DNA of 64,000 nt from Chryseobacterium indologenes. GTDB taxonomy: Bacteria; Bacteroidota; Bacteroidia; Flavobacteriales; Weeksellaceae. Where the stretch lies: the NCBI GenBank assembly GCA_001013295.1, contig LAZY01000023.1, positions 62,001 through 126,000 of the forward strand, written 5' to 3'. Within the stretch, counting starts at the first letter, position 1. Each line of letters begins with the position of its first letter. The translations under genes and the position numbers were made by a program. The notes below the pieces were generated by a model, which made no database searches, was not told the DNA's origin, and saw only the letters and a program-made list of their open reading frames with translations. Positions 1-7,463 of this stretch are shown in pieces.

Positions 1-64
1 CCACTACAGAAATTAAATTTTTATTTTTCACTGCGCTAATTTACGAAAATGAGTTTATTTAATG

Positions 65-165
65 TACCGGAAGAGGAAGCCTGATGCAGGAAGTTAAAAT
101 TAAATTTCATTTATCATTCATAACAATCTTACCGCTTCCTGCTTCTATCTCCCAGCTATTTAACA
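65..165. repeat. Low-complexity purine/pyrimidine island upstream of yicC
   Basis: No gene is seen in positions 1-216. One half is purine-rich (GGAAGAGGAAG near 69) and the other pyrimidine-rich, and GCAGGAAG (86-93) is complementary to CTTCCTGC (135-142), so an imperfect hairpin can form. Similar islands recur at about 1718-1800, 30495-30590 and 41070-41165. Confidence 0.45.
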
Positions 166-191
166 TTAGTTAAACTATAGACTTAAATGTT

Positions 192-199
192 TATCTTTG
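192..199 (+). promoter_or_regulatory. Flavobacterial -7 element of yicC
   Basis: TATCTTTG matches the Bacteroidota -7 consensus TAnnTTTG and ends 17 nt before the yicC ATG. No clear -33 TTG was found at the expected distance. Confidence 0.5.
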
Positions 200-216
200 T
201 AGAACAATAAAAAACT

Positions 217-1074
217 ATGATTTTATCAATGACTGGCTTCGGTAGAGCCGAAGGTGTTTTTGAAGGAAAAAAAATAACAATAGATATTAAATCTTTGAAC
301 AGTAAGAGCTTTGATTTAAATATCAAAATTCCTTTACGTTACAAAGAAAAAGAATTTGAGATCCGAAAAATTCTTAATGATAGAATTATCCGTGGAAAAG
401 TAGACTGCTACATCAATATCGAAAATCTTGAGGAGTCTAATGATGTAAAGATCAATAAAAATCTGATTGATTCTTATATCAATGAGCTTAAAAATATTGC
501 TTCAGATGGCCCTCAATTCGAATATCTTAAAATGGCAGTTCGACTTCCCGATGCGATTACCTCAAGACCGGATGAACTTACGGAAGGAGAATGGGAATCA
601 TTGGCAAAAATCGTCAATGCAGCCGTAGACCGTTTCGAAGAATTCAGAAAAACGGAAGGTGGTATTCTTCATGAAGAACTGAACAGAAACATCGTAAATA
701 TTGAAAAATATCTAGGTGAAGTTATTCCTTTTGAAGAAGAAAGAATTGCGAGTGTAAAAGAACGTTATCAAAAAGCTTTAAAAGAATTTGAAAACGTAGA
801 TGAAACCCGTTTCTACCAGGAAATGGCTTATTTCACAGAAAAACTTGATATTTCAGAAGAGAAGGTAAGACTTACCCAGCATTTGAAATATTATAAAGAA
901 GTAATGGACAATGAATCTTTCAACGGGAAAAAACTGGGCTTTATTTCTCAGGAAATCGGAAGAGAGATCAATACATTAGGTTCTAAAGCCAATCATGCTG
1001 CCATCCAGAAACTGGTAGTGATGATGAAGGATGATCTTGAAAAAATAAAAGAACAAACGTTAAACGTATTGTAA
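217..1074 (+). CDS. yicC: YicC/YloC family endoribonuclease
   Basis: 285 aa, full length for the family. The N-terminus reads MILSMTGFGRAEG, the hallmark start of YicC/YloC proteins. The C-terminal DUF1732 region (about residues 200-285) carries the conserved GREINTLGSKANHAAIQ stretch. Family members in other bacteria are endoribonucleases acting on structured RNA; the exact substrate here is inferred only. It precedes gmk with an 80-bp gap, and yicC-gmk adjacency is common across bacteria. The ATG start follows a good -7 element by 17 nt. Confidence 0.93.
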   Translation: MILSMTGFGRAEGVFEGKKITIDIKSLNSKSFDLNIKIPLRYKEKEFEIRKILNDRIIRGKVDCYINIENLEESNDVKINKNLIDSYINELKNIASDGPQFEYLKMAVRLPDAITSRPDELTEGEWESLAKIVNAAVDRFEEFRKTEGGILHEELNRNIVNIEKYLGEVIPFEEERIASVKERYQKALKEFENVDETRFYQEMAYFTEKLDISEEKVRLTQHLKYYKEVMDNESFNGKKLGFISQEIGREINTLGSKANHAAIQKLVVMMKDDLEKIKEQTLNVL

Positions 1075-1081
1075 TGATAGG

Positions 1082-1136
1082 TACGAGATGCGTGGTTGTC
1101 ATTTCTAAAAAAGAAACCCGAAACTCGGATCTCGTA
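1082..1136. repeat. Inverted repeat between yicC and gmk
   Basis: TACGAGAT (1082-1089) is complementary to ATCTCGTA (1129-1136), with a smaller TTTCT/AGAAA pairing inside. The interior is low-complexity filler like that found in other intergenic islands of the window. It has no U-run, so it is not an obvious terminator. Confidence 0.4.
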
Positions 1137-1153
1137 ACCCGAAATTGTAAAAA

Positions 1154-1717
1154 ATGGATAAAGTAATTATATTTTCAGCACCATCCGGGAGCGGAAAAAC
1201 TACATTGGTAAAACATTCTCTGGAAACATTTCCTGAGCTGGAATTTTCAATTTCGTGTACAACAAGACAGCCAAGAGGAAGCGAAGTACATGCAGTAGAT
1301 TATCATTTTTTGTCGCCTGACGAATTCAGACAGAAAATTTCTGAAGATGCTTTTGTAGAATATGAAGAAGTATATACTGACAAATATTACGGTACTTTAA
1401 AATCTGAAGTGGAAAAGATCTGGAAACAGGGAAAAGTTGTTATTTTTGATGTAGATGTAAAAGGAGGAATCTCTCTGAAAAAATATTTTGGAGAAAAAGC
1501 ATTGTCTATTTTTATAGAACCACCTTCCATCGAAGAATTGGAACGAAGATTGATTTCCAGAAATACAGATGATGCAGAAACCATCAAAACCCGTGTAGCA
1601 AAGGCAGAAGAAGAAATGACCTATGCCAGCGAGTTTGACAGGATCGTAATCAATACCGATCTTGATGTAGCTAAAAAAGAAATAGAAAGTTTAATAAAAA
1701 GTTTTATCAGTAATTAA
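1154..1717 (+). CDS. gmk: Guanylate kinase
   Basis: 187 aa, normal length. It phosphorylates GMP to GDP with ATP in the cytoplasm (purine nucleotide pathway). The P-loop SAPSGSGKTT lies at residues 8-17, followed by the GMP-binding region SCTTRQPRGSEV and the Y-H-F motif typical of guanylate kinases. ATG is the first sensible start. It sits between yicC and nadA on the same strand; gaps of about 80-100 bp filled with low-complexity sequence leave co-transcription uncertain. Confidence 0.96.
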   Translation: MDKVIIFSAPSGSGKTTLVKHSLETFPELEFSISCTTRQPRGSEVHAVDYHFLSPDEFRQKISEDAFVEYEEVYTDKYYGTLKSEVEKIWKQGKVVIFDVDVKGGISLKKYFGEKALSIFIEPPSIEELERRLISRNTDDAETIKTRVAKAEEEMTYASEFDRIVINTDLDVAKKEIESLIKSFISN

Positions 1718-1800
1718 TGGCTGGAAGATGGAAGCCGGAGGACGGGAGTAAAATACTACCCTCAAAATCTGACTTCTAATTTCTAACCTCTAGCTTCTGA
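1718..1800. repeat. Low-complexity GGAAGATGGAAG / CTTCTAATTTCTAACC island
   Basis: Between gmk and nadA the left half is G/A-rich and the right half C/T-rich. It resembles the islands at 65-165 and 41070-41165. No coding potential is visible. Confidence 0.4.
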
Positions 1801-1821
1801 TAATAAAAAATTGAGGTGGAT

Positions 1822-2841
1822 ATGAGTACCGAAACATTAGAAAAAGCTAAATCTGCAATTCCTGTAAGAGGATTTCTGGATATAAAAGATATTGCCATTC
1901 CCCAGGGAGAAGAATTGGTGAAAGCTATTCTTAAGCTTAAAGAAGAAAAGAATGCTGTAATCCTTGCCCATTATTACCAACCGGGAGAAATTCAGGATAT
2001 TGCCGATTTCCTGGGAGATTCTTTACAGCTGGCAAGGCAGGCTAAGGAAACGAATGCTGATATGATTGTATTCTGCGGAGTACATTTCATGGCAGAAGCT
2101 GCAAAAATCCTGAATCCAACTAAAAAAGTAGTTCTTCCGGATACAATGGCCGGATGTTCTTTAGCAGACGGATGTTCAGGAGAAGGATTAAGAAAAATGC
2201 GTGAACAGCATCCCAACGCTTTGATCGCAACTTACATCAACTGTAATGCTGAAACCAAAGCAGAAAGTGATATTATTGTAACTAGCTCAAATGCTGAAAC
2301 AGTCATTGAAGCGCTTCCAAAAGACCGACCTATCATTTTTGCACCGGATAAAAACCTGGGAAGATACCTTTCTAAGAAAACCGGACGTGATATGATCCTT
2401 TGGGATGGAAGCTGTGTAGTACATGAAGCCTTTTCAATGGAGAGAATTGCACAGCAGCTGGCAGACAACCCGGATGCTAAACTGATTGCACACCCTGAAA
2501 GTGAAGAAGCAGTATTAAAACTGGCTCATTTCATTGGTTCCACTTCTGCTCTATTGAACTATGTGGAACAGGATGACTGCCAGAAATTCATCATTGCAAC
2601 AGAAGAAGGAATTCTGCACGAAATGAAAAAACGTGCTCCTCACAAAGAACTAATTCCGGCACTGGTTTTTGATGAAAGCTGTAACTGCTCAGAATGTTTC
2701 TACATGAAACGCAATACAATGGAAAAATTGTATTTGTGTATGAAGTATGAACTTCCTGAAATTCTTATCGATGAAGAATTAAGATTAAAAGCATTGAAAC
2801 CGATTGAGGCCATGCTTGATCTTTCAAAAAGTATAAAATAA
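1822..2841 (+). CDS. nadA: Quinolinate synthase A
   Basis: 339 aa. It condenses iminoaspartate with dihydroxyacetone phosphate to quinolinate using a [4Fe-4S] cluster (de novo NAD synthesis). Expected cysteine ligands are visible in MAGCSLADGC, in WDGSCVVHE and in the C-terminal ESCNCSECF segment. HYYQPGEIQDIADFLGDS near residue 55 is a typical substrate-binding stretch. A GTG six bases upstream is in frame, but the ATG at 1822 is preferred. No nadB or nadC is seen in this window. Confidence 0.96.
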   Translation: MSTETLEKAKSAIPVRGFLDIKDIAIPQGEELVKAILKLKEEKNAVILAHYYQPGEIQDIADFLGDSLQLARQAKETNADMIVFCGVHFMAEAAKILNPTKKVVLPDTMAGCSLADGCSGEGLRKMREQHPNALIATYINCNAETKAESDIIVTSSNAETVIEALPKDRPIIFAPDKNLGRYLSKKTGRDMILWDGSCVVHEAFSMERIAQQLADNPDAKLIAHPESEEAVLKLAHFIGSTSALLNYVEQDDCQKFIIATEEGILHEMKKRAPHKELIPALVFDESCNCSECFYMKRNTMEKLYLCMKYELPEILIDEELRLKALKPIEAMLDLSKSIK

Positions 2842-2846
2842 AAAAC

Positions 2847-2866
2847 AGGCTGTCTCAGGACAGCCT
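2847..2866. terminator. Hairpin shared by nadA (+) and peptide gene a (-)
   Basis: AGGCTGTC-TCAG-GACAGCCT is a perfect 8-bp stem followed on the plus strand by ATTTAATTTTTC and on the minus strand by TGTTTTTTATTTTATAC. It lies between the nadA stop and the stop of the first peptide gene, so it probably terminates both. Confidence 0.8.
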
Positions 2867-2896
2867 ATTTAATTTTTCTTCAACAGATTCCAATTG

Positions 2897-3067
2897 TTAT
2901 ACCATTGGCGGATAACAAATCCCACCCGGTTTTCTCCAACATCCCCAGGCTCCGCCGCCACGGAAACATACTAGTGCAGCACTGCCACAAGCGTCAATCT
3001 GAAACTCAGTAAAACCGCCATTTACCTTTTTCTGTTGCGCTCTCGAAAGTTTTTTAAGATTTTTCAT
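2897..3067 (-). CDS. Bacteriocin-like peptide a, GG leader, 4-Cys core
   Basis: 56 aa, unlisted by simple length cut-offs. The leader MKNLKKLSRAQQKKVNGG ends in a double glycine, the cleavage signal used by peptidase-containing ABC exporters (family knowledge). The core holds four cysteines and the segment CFRGGGAWGCWRKPGG, almost identical to peptide d at 3778-3948. It starts 33 nt after the stop of peptide b, so b and a are probably co-transcribed. No exporter or modification enzyme is encoded in this window. Antimicrobial or signalling function is an inference. Confidence 0.82.
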   Translation of the reverse strand: MKNLKKLSRAQQKKVNGGFTEFQIDACGSAALVCFRGGGAWGCWRKPGGICYPPMV

Positions 3068-3100
3068 AATGAATTGTATTATGTTTTTTTAAAGCTCTTA

Positions 3101-3289
3101 TTAAGAGATTTTTCCGTTTCCCGGATAAGGAATAAAGTCAGAACAGTTTACACTCACATCTACACAATTCTTCACATTGTCACACCATTTACGGTTTTTC
3201 CCACAATATATTTGAGGGGTTCCTCCAATATTTCCGGCACCACTCACTGTTTTCAATTCCTGTCTTGATAATTTTTTAAAACTTTTCAT
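3101..3289 (-). CDS. Bacteriocin-like peptide b, G-A-G leader end
   Basis: 62 aa. Leader MKSFKKLSRQELKTVSGAG resembles the other KKLSRxELKxxxGG leaders but ends in Gly-Ala-Gly. The core has four cysteines, including NCVDVSVNC, which matches NCVDVSADC of peptide c. It is first in a two-gene unit (b, a), 52 nt downstream of a promoter with upstream direct repeats. Probably secreted after leader removal; target unknown. Confidence 0.8.
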   Translation of the reverse strand: MKSFKKLSRQELKTVSGAGNIGGTPQIYCGKNRKWCDNVKNCVDVSVNCSDFIPYPGNGKIS

Positions 3290-3341
3290 CTTATTTAATT
3301 TTTAGATTAATATGAGGTTAGTTATTGTATATTTTTCTACA

Positions 3342-3433
3342 CAAAAATGAAATACCTCTTACATAAAACAAAGCTTCAATTAACAGCTGTGGGTAATTTT
3401 CAAATAAGTGTACCATTTTATAAAACAGGTGTA
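3342..3433 (-). promoter_or_regulatory. Promoter P2 with 21-bp-phased direct repeats
   Basis: Read on the minus strand: TTTG (3369-3372) and CATTTTTG (3342-3349) are separated by 19 bp, fitting the Bacteroidota -33/-7 layout. Upstream, on the plus strand, CAGCTGTG (3384), TAAGTGTA (3405) and CAGGTGTA (3426) start exactly 21 bp apart. Promoter P1 (4541-4611) has the same elements at the same offsets. Direct repeats two helical turns apart suggest a dimeric activator, for example of the LytTR type; this identity is inference. Confidence 0.65.
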
Positions 3434-3460
3434 AAAACAGATTTTAAATCCTCTCAATAA

Positions 3461-3489
3461 AAAAGGTTATCTCAGAAAGACAACCTTTT
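3461..3489 (-). terminator. Terminator after peptide c
   Basis: On the minus strand a stem AAAGGTTGTCT / AGATAACCTTT (one mismatch) is followed by TTTTATTG. It separates the d-c genes from the promoter of the b-a unit. Confidence 0.75.
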
Positions 3490-3525
3490 ATAGATAAAAA
3501 CGTTAGAAATTTATTTCAATTTTCT

Positions 3526-3735
3526 TTAGTTATAAAAATCAGAATAATCCGGCCCATAGCAATCTGCACTTACGTCTACACAGTTTCTGCAGTTTGGAGG
3601 TAAGCCCCAATAGCTCCAGCAGCTGTGAGTATATTCAGGACCATCGCCATAGTTTCCGGCAGTTGAGCATCCTGCACACCCTGCCATTCCTTTGCCATTA
3701 ATGTTCTTCAATTTTGTTCTTGATAATTTTCTCAT
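3526..3735 (-). CDS. Bacteriocin-like peptide c, 6-Cys core
   Basis: 69 aa. The shortened leader MRKLSRTKLKNINGKG ends in Gly-Lys-Gly rather than Gly-Gly. The core contains six cysteines (GCAGC, SCW, NCRNC, DC) and aligns with peptide e in spacing (CxxC, then YG..P, SC, LP, C). It lies 42 nt downstream of peptide d and ahead of a terminator, so it is probably the last gene of the 4.5-3.5 kb unit. Whether the altered leader end is still cleaved is unknown. Confidence 0.78.
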   Translation of the reverse strand: MRKLSRTKLKNINGKGMAGCAGCSTAGNYGDGPEYTHSCWSYWGLPPNCRNCVDVSADCYGPDYSDFYN

Positions 3736-3777
3736 ATTTTCTAATTTTAGTTTTAATATTCAATTTTACGAAACAAC

Positions 3778-3948
3778 TTAGAGCATAGGTGCATAGCAGG
3801 TTCCGCCCGGTTTTCTCCAGCATCCCCAGGCACCTCCGCCCCTGAAGCATACAAATTGTTCACCACCGCAAGCTTCAATCTGAATAGCAGTGAAGCCACC
3901 GTTGACAAACTTCTTCTCTTCCCTTGATAATTTTTTCATTGTTTTCAT
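3778..3948 (-). CDS. Bacteriocin-like peptide d, GG leader, 4-Cys core
   Basis: 56 aa. MKTMKKLSREEKKFVNGG leader with double glycine, then a core with four cysteines and CFRGGGAWGCWRKPGG, nearly identical to peptide a including total length. The start ATG at 3948 lies 55 nt after peptide e. Peptides a, d and the decayed copy f form one subfamily; b, c and e form another, and the two alternate along the locus, suggesting duplication of a two-gene unit. Confidence 0.82.
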   Translation of the reverse strand: MKTMKKLSREEKKFVNGGFTAIQIEACGGEQFVCFRGGGAWGCWRKPGGTCYAPML

Positions 3949-4003
3949 GATTCATTGATTTTAAGATGAAAAATAATTTTAGCTTTTTATTACTTTCCCG
4001 TAC

Positions 4004-4201
4004 TCAACGGGGATCGAAACATTCATAACTTACCAAAACTCTCATTTTGCAGCACTGAGGCAAATCATAATAATCGGCACATGACTTAGGCTGGTCGGGT
4101 CCATAAGGTCCGGCAGGACAATATTCAAAACAATCGTTGATGTCGTGACCTCCATTAATTGATTTTAAATCTGGTCTGTTTAATTTCTTTGAATTTTTCA
4201 T
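4004..4201 (-). CDS. Bacteriocin-like peptide e, GG leader, 6-Cys core
   Basis: 65 aa. MKNSKKLNRPDLKSINGG leader with double glycine; the core has six cysteines (DCFEYC, SC, QCC, EC). Its spacing parallels peptide c. It lies between decayed copy f (upstream in transcription) and peptide d. A weak hairpin at 4290-4313 lies between f and e and may attenuate read-through. Function unknown beyond the bacteriocin-like precursor architecture. Confidence 0.78.
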   Translation of the reverse strand: MKNSKKLNRPDLKSINGGHDINDCFEYCPAGPYGPDQPKSCADYYDLPQCCKMRVLVSYECFDPR

Positions 4202-4289
4202 AATAATCTGGTTTAGTTTACTTTATAAATATACCAAATTCTTTTTTTAAAAAACAAAAAATTAATCCCTATTGTAAGAAATAATAAAA

Positions 4290-4313
4290 AAAGCACTGTT
4301 TTCACAATGCTTT
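4290..4313 (-). terminator. Weak hairpin between f and e
   Basis: On the minus strand AAAGCATTGT-GAAA-ACAGTGCTTT (one mismatch) is followed by TTTTATTATT. It would end transcripts from promoter P1 after the decayed gene f, or partially attenuate genes e-d-c. Confidence 0.6.
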
Positions 4314-4354
4314 TCCTGATGATTTTTACCATTAAAAAATGTACAGCAAACAGA

Positions 4355-4511
4355 TCAGGTTCCGCCCGGTTCTCTCCAAAATCCCCAGGCACCGTCGCTC
4401 CTGAAGCACAACTATTGTTCTCCTCCGCGTGCTTCAATTGGCATTACTGTAAAGCCATCATTGATGTTGATGTTTATCTTTTTTTCTTCAGAAAGATTCC
4501 CATCTTTTCAT
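4355..4511 (-). pseudogene. Decayed bacteriocin-like peptide f
   Basis: On the minus strand this stretch aligns with peptides a and d (LSEEKK, then DGFTVMPIEARGGEQ, then FRSDGAWGFWREPGGT). It carries a +1 shift after the third codon, an in-frame TAG after GGEQ, an early TGA, and replacements of two core cysteines (one by Arg, one by Phe). It sits directly behind promoter P1, which has stayed intact although the gene has not. Confidence 0.75.
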
Positions 4512-4540
4512 GCTATTTAAATGTTTAATCATTTGTTCCG

Positions 4541-4611
4541 CAAAAATGAAATACTTCCTGATAACAGCAAAGTTTCAATTAGTAAGTGTAGCCAACTTTT
4601 ACATAAGTGTA
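4541..4611 (-). promoter_or_regulatory. Promoter P1 with perfect 21-bp-phased repeats
   Basis: On the minus strand TTTG (4568-4571) and CATTTTTG (4541-4548) are 19 bp apart. Upstream, on the plus strand, TAAGTGTA occurs at 4583-4590 and 4604-4611, exactly 21 bp apart. The spacing from -33 to repeats is identical to that of P2, and TTCAATTA is conserved between. Probably a shared activator site for both peptide units. Confidence 0.68.
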
Positions 4612-4768
4612 ATCGTTTTAACAATTAAATAGTAAAACGAAGCAAAAAATTTATCCGAACACACAACATCAATGATTGTTTTAAACTTAAAAAACACATC
4701 ACAAGTAAAAATTACAATCAAGTATCTCCAAGCAACTGACTTTTAATTGTTTAAATTTTCAAGAAAAC

Positions 4769-4798
4769 TTGGCCATTTCAAAATTATTTGTACATTTG
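4769..4798 (+). promoter_or_regulatory. Promoter of the threonine operon
   Basis: TTG at 4769-4771 and TACATTTG at 4791-4798 are 19 bp apart, fitting the Bacteroidota -33/-7 consensus. The expected transcript start is only a few nucleotides before the leader-peptide ATG at 4809. Confidence 0.75.
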
Positions 4799-4808
4799 TT
4801 CCGTTACA

Positions 4809-4910
4809 ATGAATGTATTGAGAAACATATCTGATATTTCTATCCTGAAGTCACCTATTTCAGGAGTATCTTCCGTTTCTACATTCACAACTACAACAAC
4901 TACCCCATAA
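4809..4910 (+). CDS. Threonine operon leader peptide
   Basis: 33 aa: MNVLRNISDISILKSP..., ending STFTTTTTTP. Seven of the last nine residues are threonine or neighbours of the run (codons aca, act, acc), plus four isoleucine codons upstream, as in classical thr leader peptides. It begins 10 nt after a strong -7 element and lies immediately upstream of an attenuator and thrA. Its role would be to sense charged threonyl-tRNA by ribosome stalling. No protein function is expected. Confidence 0.85.
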   Translation: MNVLRNISDISILKSPISGVSSVSTFTTTTTTP

Positions 4911-4982
4911 CGGGGTAAATTTTCACATATCATTTCCGGTACCCGTACTCTTTTTTTAAAGAGTAAGCATCTCATTTTACCC
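4901..4982 (+). promoter_or_regulatory. Transcription attenuator of thrABC
   Basis: The block GGGGTAAA (4912-4919) has three possible partners: TACCCC (4901-4906, overlapping the last leader codons), TACCCGT (4940-4946) and TTTACCC (4976-4982). Pairing ACGGGGTA with TACCCGT (one bulged G) is followed by ACTCTTTTTTT, a Rho-independent terminator shape. The U-run can also be sequestered by TACTCTTT/AAAGAGTA (4946-4965). Mutually exclusive folds controlled by leader translation are inferred. Confidence 0.7.
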
Positions 4983-5001
4983 AACCTCAAATCGATTATT
5001 G

Positions 5002-7452
5002 ATGAAAGTTTTAAAATTCGGCGGAACATCTGTCGCAAATGCCCAGAATATTCTTCTGGTAGAAAATATTATAAAAAAAGAATCCTTAAATGACCATGTT
5101 GTAGTCATTGTATCTGCGCTTCACAGCGTTACCGATCAACTGATCAAAGCAGCAGAATATGCCGCTGCTAAAGATGAAACTTATCTCCGGATCACTAAAG
5201 GTATTGAAGAAAAACATATTATACTGGTCAAAGAACTGATCCCGGTTCTGGCACAAAGCTCATGGCTAAGTTTCGTGAAAAAACATTTCAACGACATAGA
5301 AGATCTCTACAACGGAATCTTTGTGTTGGGTGAATTCACGGACAAAATAAAAGATAAAATTGCCTCTTATGGAGAATTCCTGTCTTCCAATATCATTGCT
5401 GCAAGGCTTCAGCATCAAGGCCTGGATTGTTTATGGATGAATTCTGCAGACCTGATCAAAACAGACAGCAATTTTACCCACGCCAAAGTAGACTTCGACA
5501 GTTCTGAAAGCAACCTGAAAAATTACCTCAACGAAAATAGAAACCGCATCATCATTGGTCCCGGTTTCATAGCCAGTGATTTCAAAAACAACCCTACCAC
5601 TCTTGGAAGAGGAGGCTCCGACTATACCGCAGCGATCATTGCCGGAGCTGTTGATGCACAGGAACTGCAGATCTGGACCGATGTAAGCGGAATGATGACT
5701 GCCGATCCCCGTCTGGTGTCCAATGCTAAAACCATTTCAGAAATTTCTTACCACGAAGCCATGGAGCTTTCTCATTTTGGGGCAAAAGTACTTTACCCAC
5801 CTTCCATACAGCCTGTTATGGTAAAGAATATTGACCTTTTCATTAAAAATACATTTGCGCCTGATGCAGAAGGAACTTTAATCTCTCACCGTTCCAAAGC
5901 AGCAGAACAGGAAAAGCAACAAATTGCTGTAGGAATTTCTAATATGAGCCATATTGCCCTTCTGACTTTAGAAGGTAGTGGAATGGTAGGAATTCCCGGA
6001 ATTTCAGCAAAACTGTTCCAGTGTCTCAGCCAGGAAAAGATCAATGTCATTCTTATTACTCAGGGGTCGTCTGAACATTCCATCACTATTGCGATCAATG
6101 AAAAAGATGCTTTTCATGCGGAAAATGCCATTAACTCGGCCTTTGCAGATGATGTCAGACTGAAAAAGGTTTATCCCGTAAAAATAGAAACCGGGCTTTC
6201 CATTGTAGCTCTGGTAGGAGAGAATATGAAATGCAGAAGCGGAGTAAGTGCCAAAATGTTTAGCAGCCTGGGAAATAACGGAATCAATATAAGAGTGATA
6301 GCCCAGGGATCTTCTGAAAGGAATATCAGTATTGTGATCTCAGAAAAAGACAGTAAAAAAGCGGTCAATGTTCTTCATGAGGAATTTTTTGAATCAGAGA
6401 TAAAACAAATTCATATCTATATCTGCGGTATTGGAAATGTAGGTTCAAAGCTGATTCAGCAAATCTATGATCAGAATACCTATTTACAGGAAAACTTCTC
6501 CATCAATCTGAGAATTGCAGGAATATCCAACAGCAGAAATATGCTCTTTTCTGATCAGGGAATCTCCTATGAAAGGTATCTGAACTGGAATGAGCAAAGT
6601 GAAAAAGCTTCAGTTCAGGAGTTCTCAGGTGAAATTATATCCAGAAATTTAAGAAACTCCGTATTTGTAGATGTAACGGCAAGCCCTGACGTTCCTGAAG
6701 TGTATGAAAGTCTGCTGAAAAAGAGTATTAATATTGTGGCTTGTAATAAAATTGCGGCTTCCTCAGATTTCAAAAAATATAAAACTTTAAAAAATACCGC
6801 CAGAAACCACAACTGTAATTTTTATTTTGAAACCAATGTAGGAGCCGGACTTCCCGTTATAGGCACCATCAACGATCTGATCAAAAGTGGTGACAGGATC
6901 CTATCTATCCAGGCCGTACTGAGCGGAACTTTAAATTTTGTTTTCAATCAGTATGATGGCAGCAGGACATTCTCCGAGGTTGTTGCCCAGGCACAAAAAG
7001 AAGGCTATACAGAACCTGACCCAAGGCTTGACCTGTCCGGAACTGATGTAGCAAGAAAAATTCTGATCCTTGCCCGTGAAGCCGGATACCCAATCCAGTT
7101 TGACGAGATTGAAAATATAAGTTTCCTGCCTGAAGAATGCATGCAGGGCAGTGTAGAAGATTTTTATCACCAGCTTACCCGATATGAAGATCATTTTAAA
7201 AGCTTACTCAACAATGCTCAACGACAAGGTAAAATATTAAAATACACTGCTGATTTTGAAAACGGAAAAGCAAAAGTCGGATTACAGCATGTGGCTTCTG
7301 ACAGCGATCTGTTCCATCTTTACGGAAAAGACAATATTGTCATTTTCAAAACCCTGAGGTATTCTGAGCAGCCTTTGGTGGTAAAAGGAGCCGGAGCCGG
7401 AGCAGAAGTAACTGCCAGTGGTGTTTTTGCCGACATTATACGTTCTATTTAA
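5002..7452 (+). CDS. thrA: Bifunctional aspartate kinase / homoserine dehydrogenase
   Basis: 816 aa, the usual size of ThrA fusions. The N-terminal kinase begins MKVLKFGGTSVA; tandem ACT domains follow at about 310-460 (two VALVG/IALLTLEG-type blocks with QGSSE motifs). The C-terminal homoserine dehydrogenase starts with the NAD-binding ICGIGNVGSKLI near 474 and carries GTLNFVF and GTDVARKI motifs. It catalyses the first and third steps from aspartate to homoserine. A TTG three bases upstream is in frame, but ATG at 5002 is the likely start. First structural gene of thrABC, under the upstream attenuator. Confidence 0.97.
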   Translation: MKVLKFGGTSVANAQNILLVENIIKKESLNDHVVVIVSALHSVTDQLIKAAEYAAAKDETYLRITKGIEEKHIILVKELIPVLAQSSWLSFVKKHFNDIEDLYNGIFVLGEFTDKIKDKIASYGEFLSSNIIAARLQHQGLDCLWMNSADLIKTDSNFTHAKVDFDSSESNLKNYLNENRNRIIIGPGFIASDFKNNPTTLGRGGSDYTAAIIAGAVDAQELQIWTDVSGMMTADPRLVSNAKTISEISYHEAMELSHFGAKVLYPPSIQPVMVKNIDLFIKNTFAPDAEGTLISHRSKAAEQEKQQIAVGISNMSHIALLTLEGSGMVGIPGISAKLFQCLSQEKINVILITQGSSEHSITIAINEKDAFHAENAINSAFADDVRLKKVYPVKIETGLSIVALVGENMKCRSGVSAKMFSSLGNNGINIRVIAQGSSERNISIVISEKDSKKAVNVLHEEFFESEIKQIHIYICGIGNVGSKLIQQIYDQNTYLQENFSINLRIAGISNSRNMLFSDQGISYERYLNWNEQSEKASVQEFSGEIISRNLRNSVFVDVTASPDVPEVYESLLKKSINIVACNKIAASSDFKKYKTLKNTARNHNCNFYFETNVGAGLPVIGTINDLIKSGDRILSIQAVLSGTLNFVFNQYDGSRTFSEVVAQAQKEGYTEPDPRLDLSGTDVARKILILAREAGYPIQFDEIENISFLPEECMQGSVEDFYHQLTRYEDHFKSLLNNAQRQGKILKYTADFENGKAKVGLQHVASDSDLFHLYGKDNIVIFKTLRYSEQPLVVKGAGAGAEVTASGVFADIIRSI

Positions 7453-7463
7453 AAACAAAAATT

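Noticed and set aside
4999-5001. TTG start of thrA
   Set aside because: An ATG directly follows and gives the canonical MKVLKFGGTS start.
4784-5038. Minus-strand frame opposite the thr leader
   Set aside because: It is antisense to the leader peptide and attenuator and has no recognisable features.
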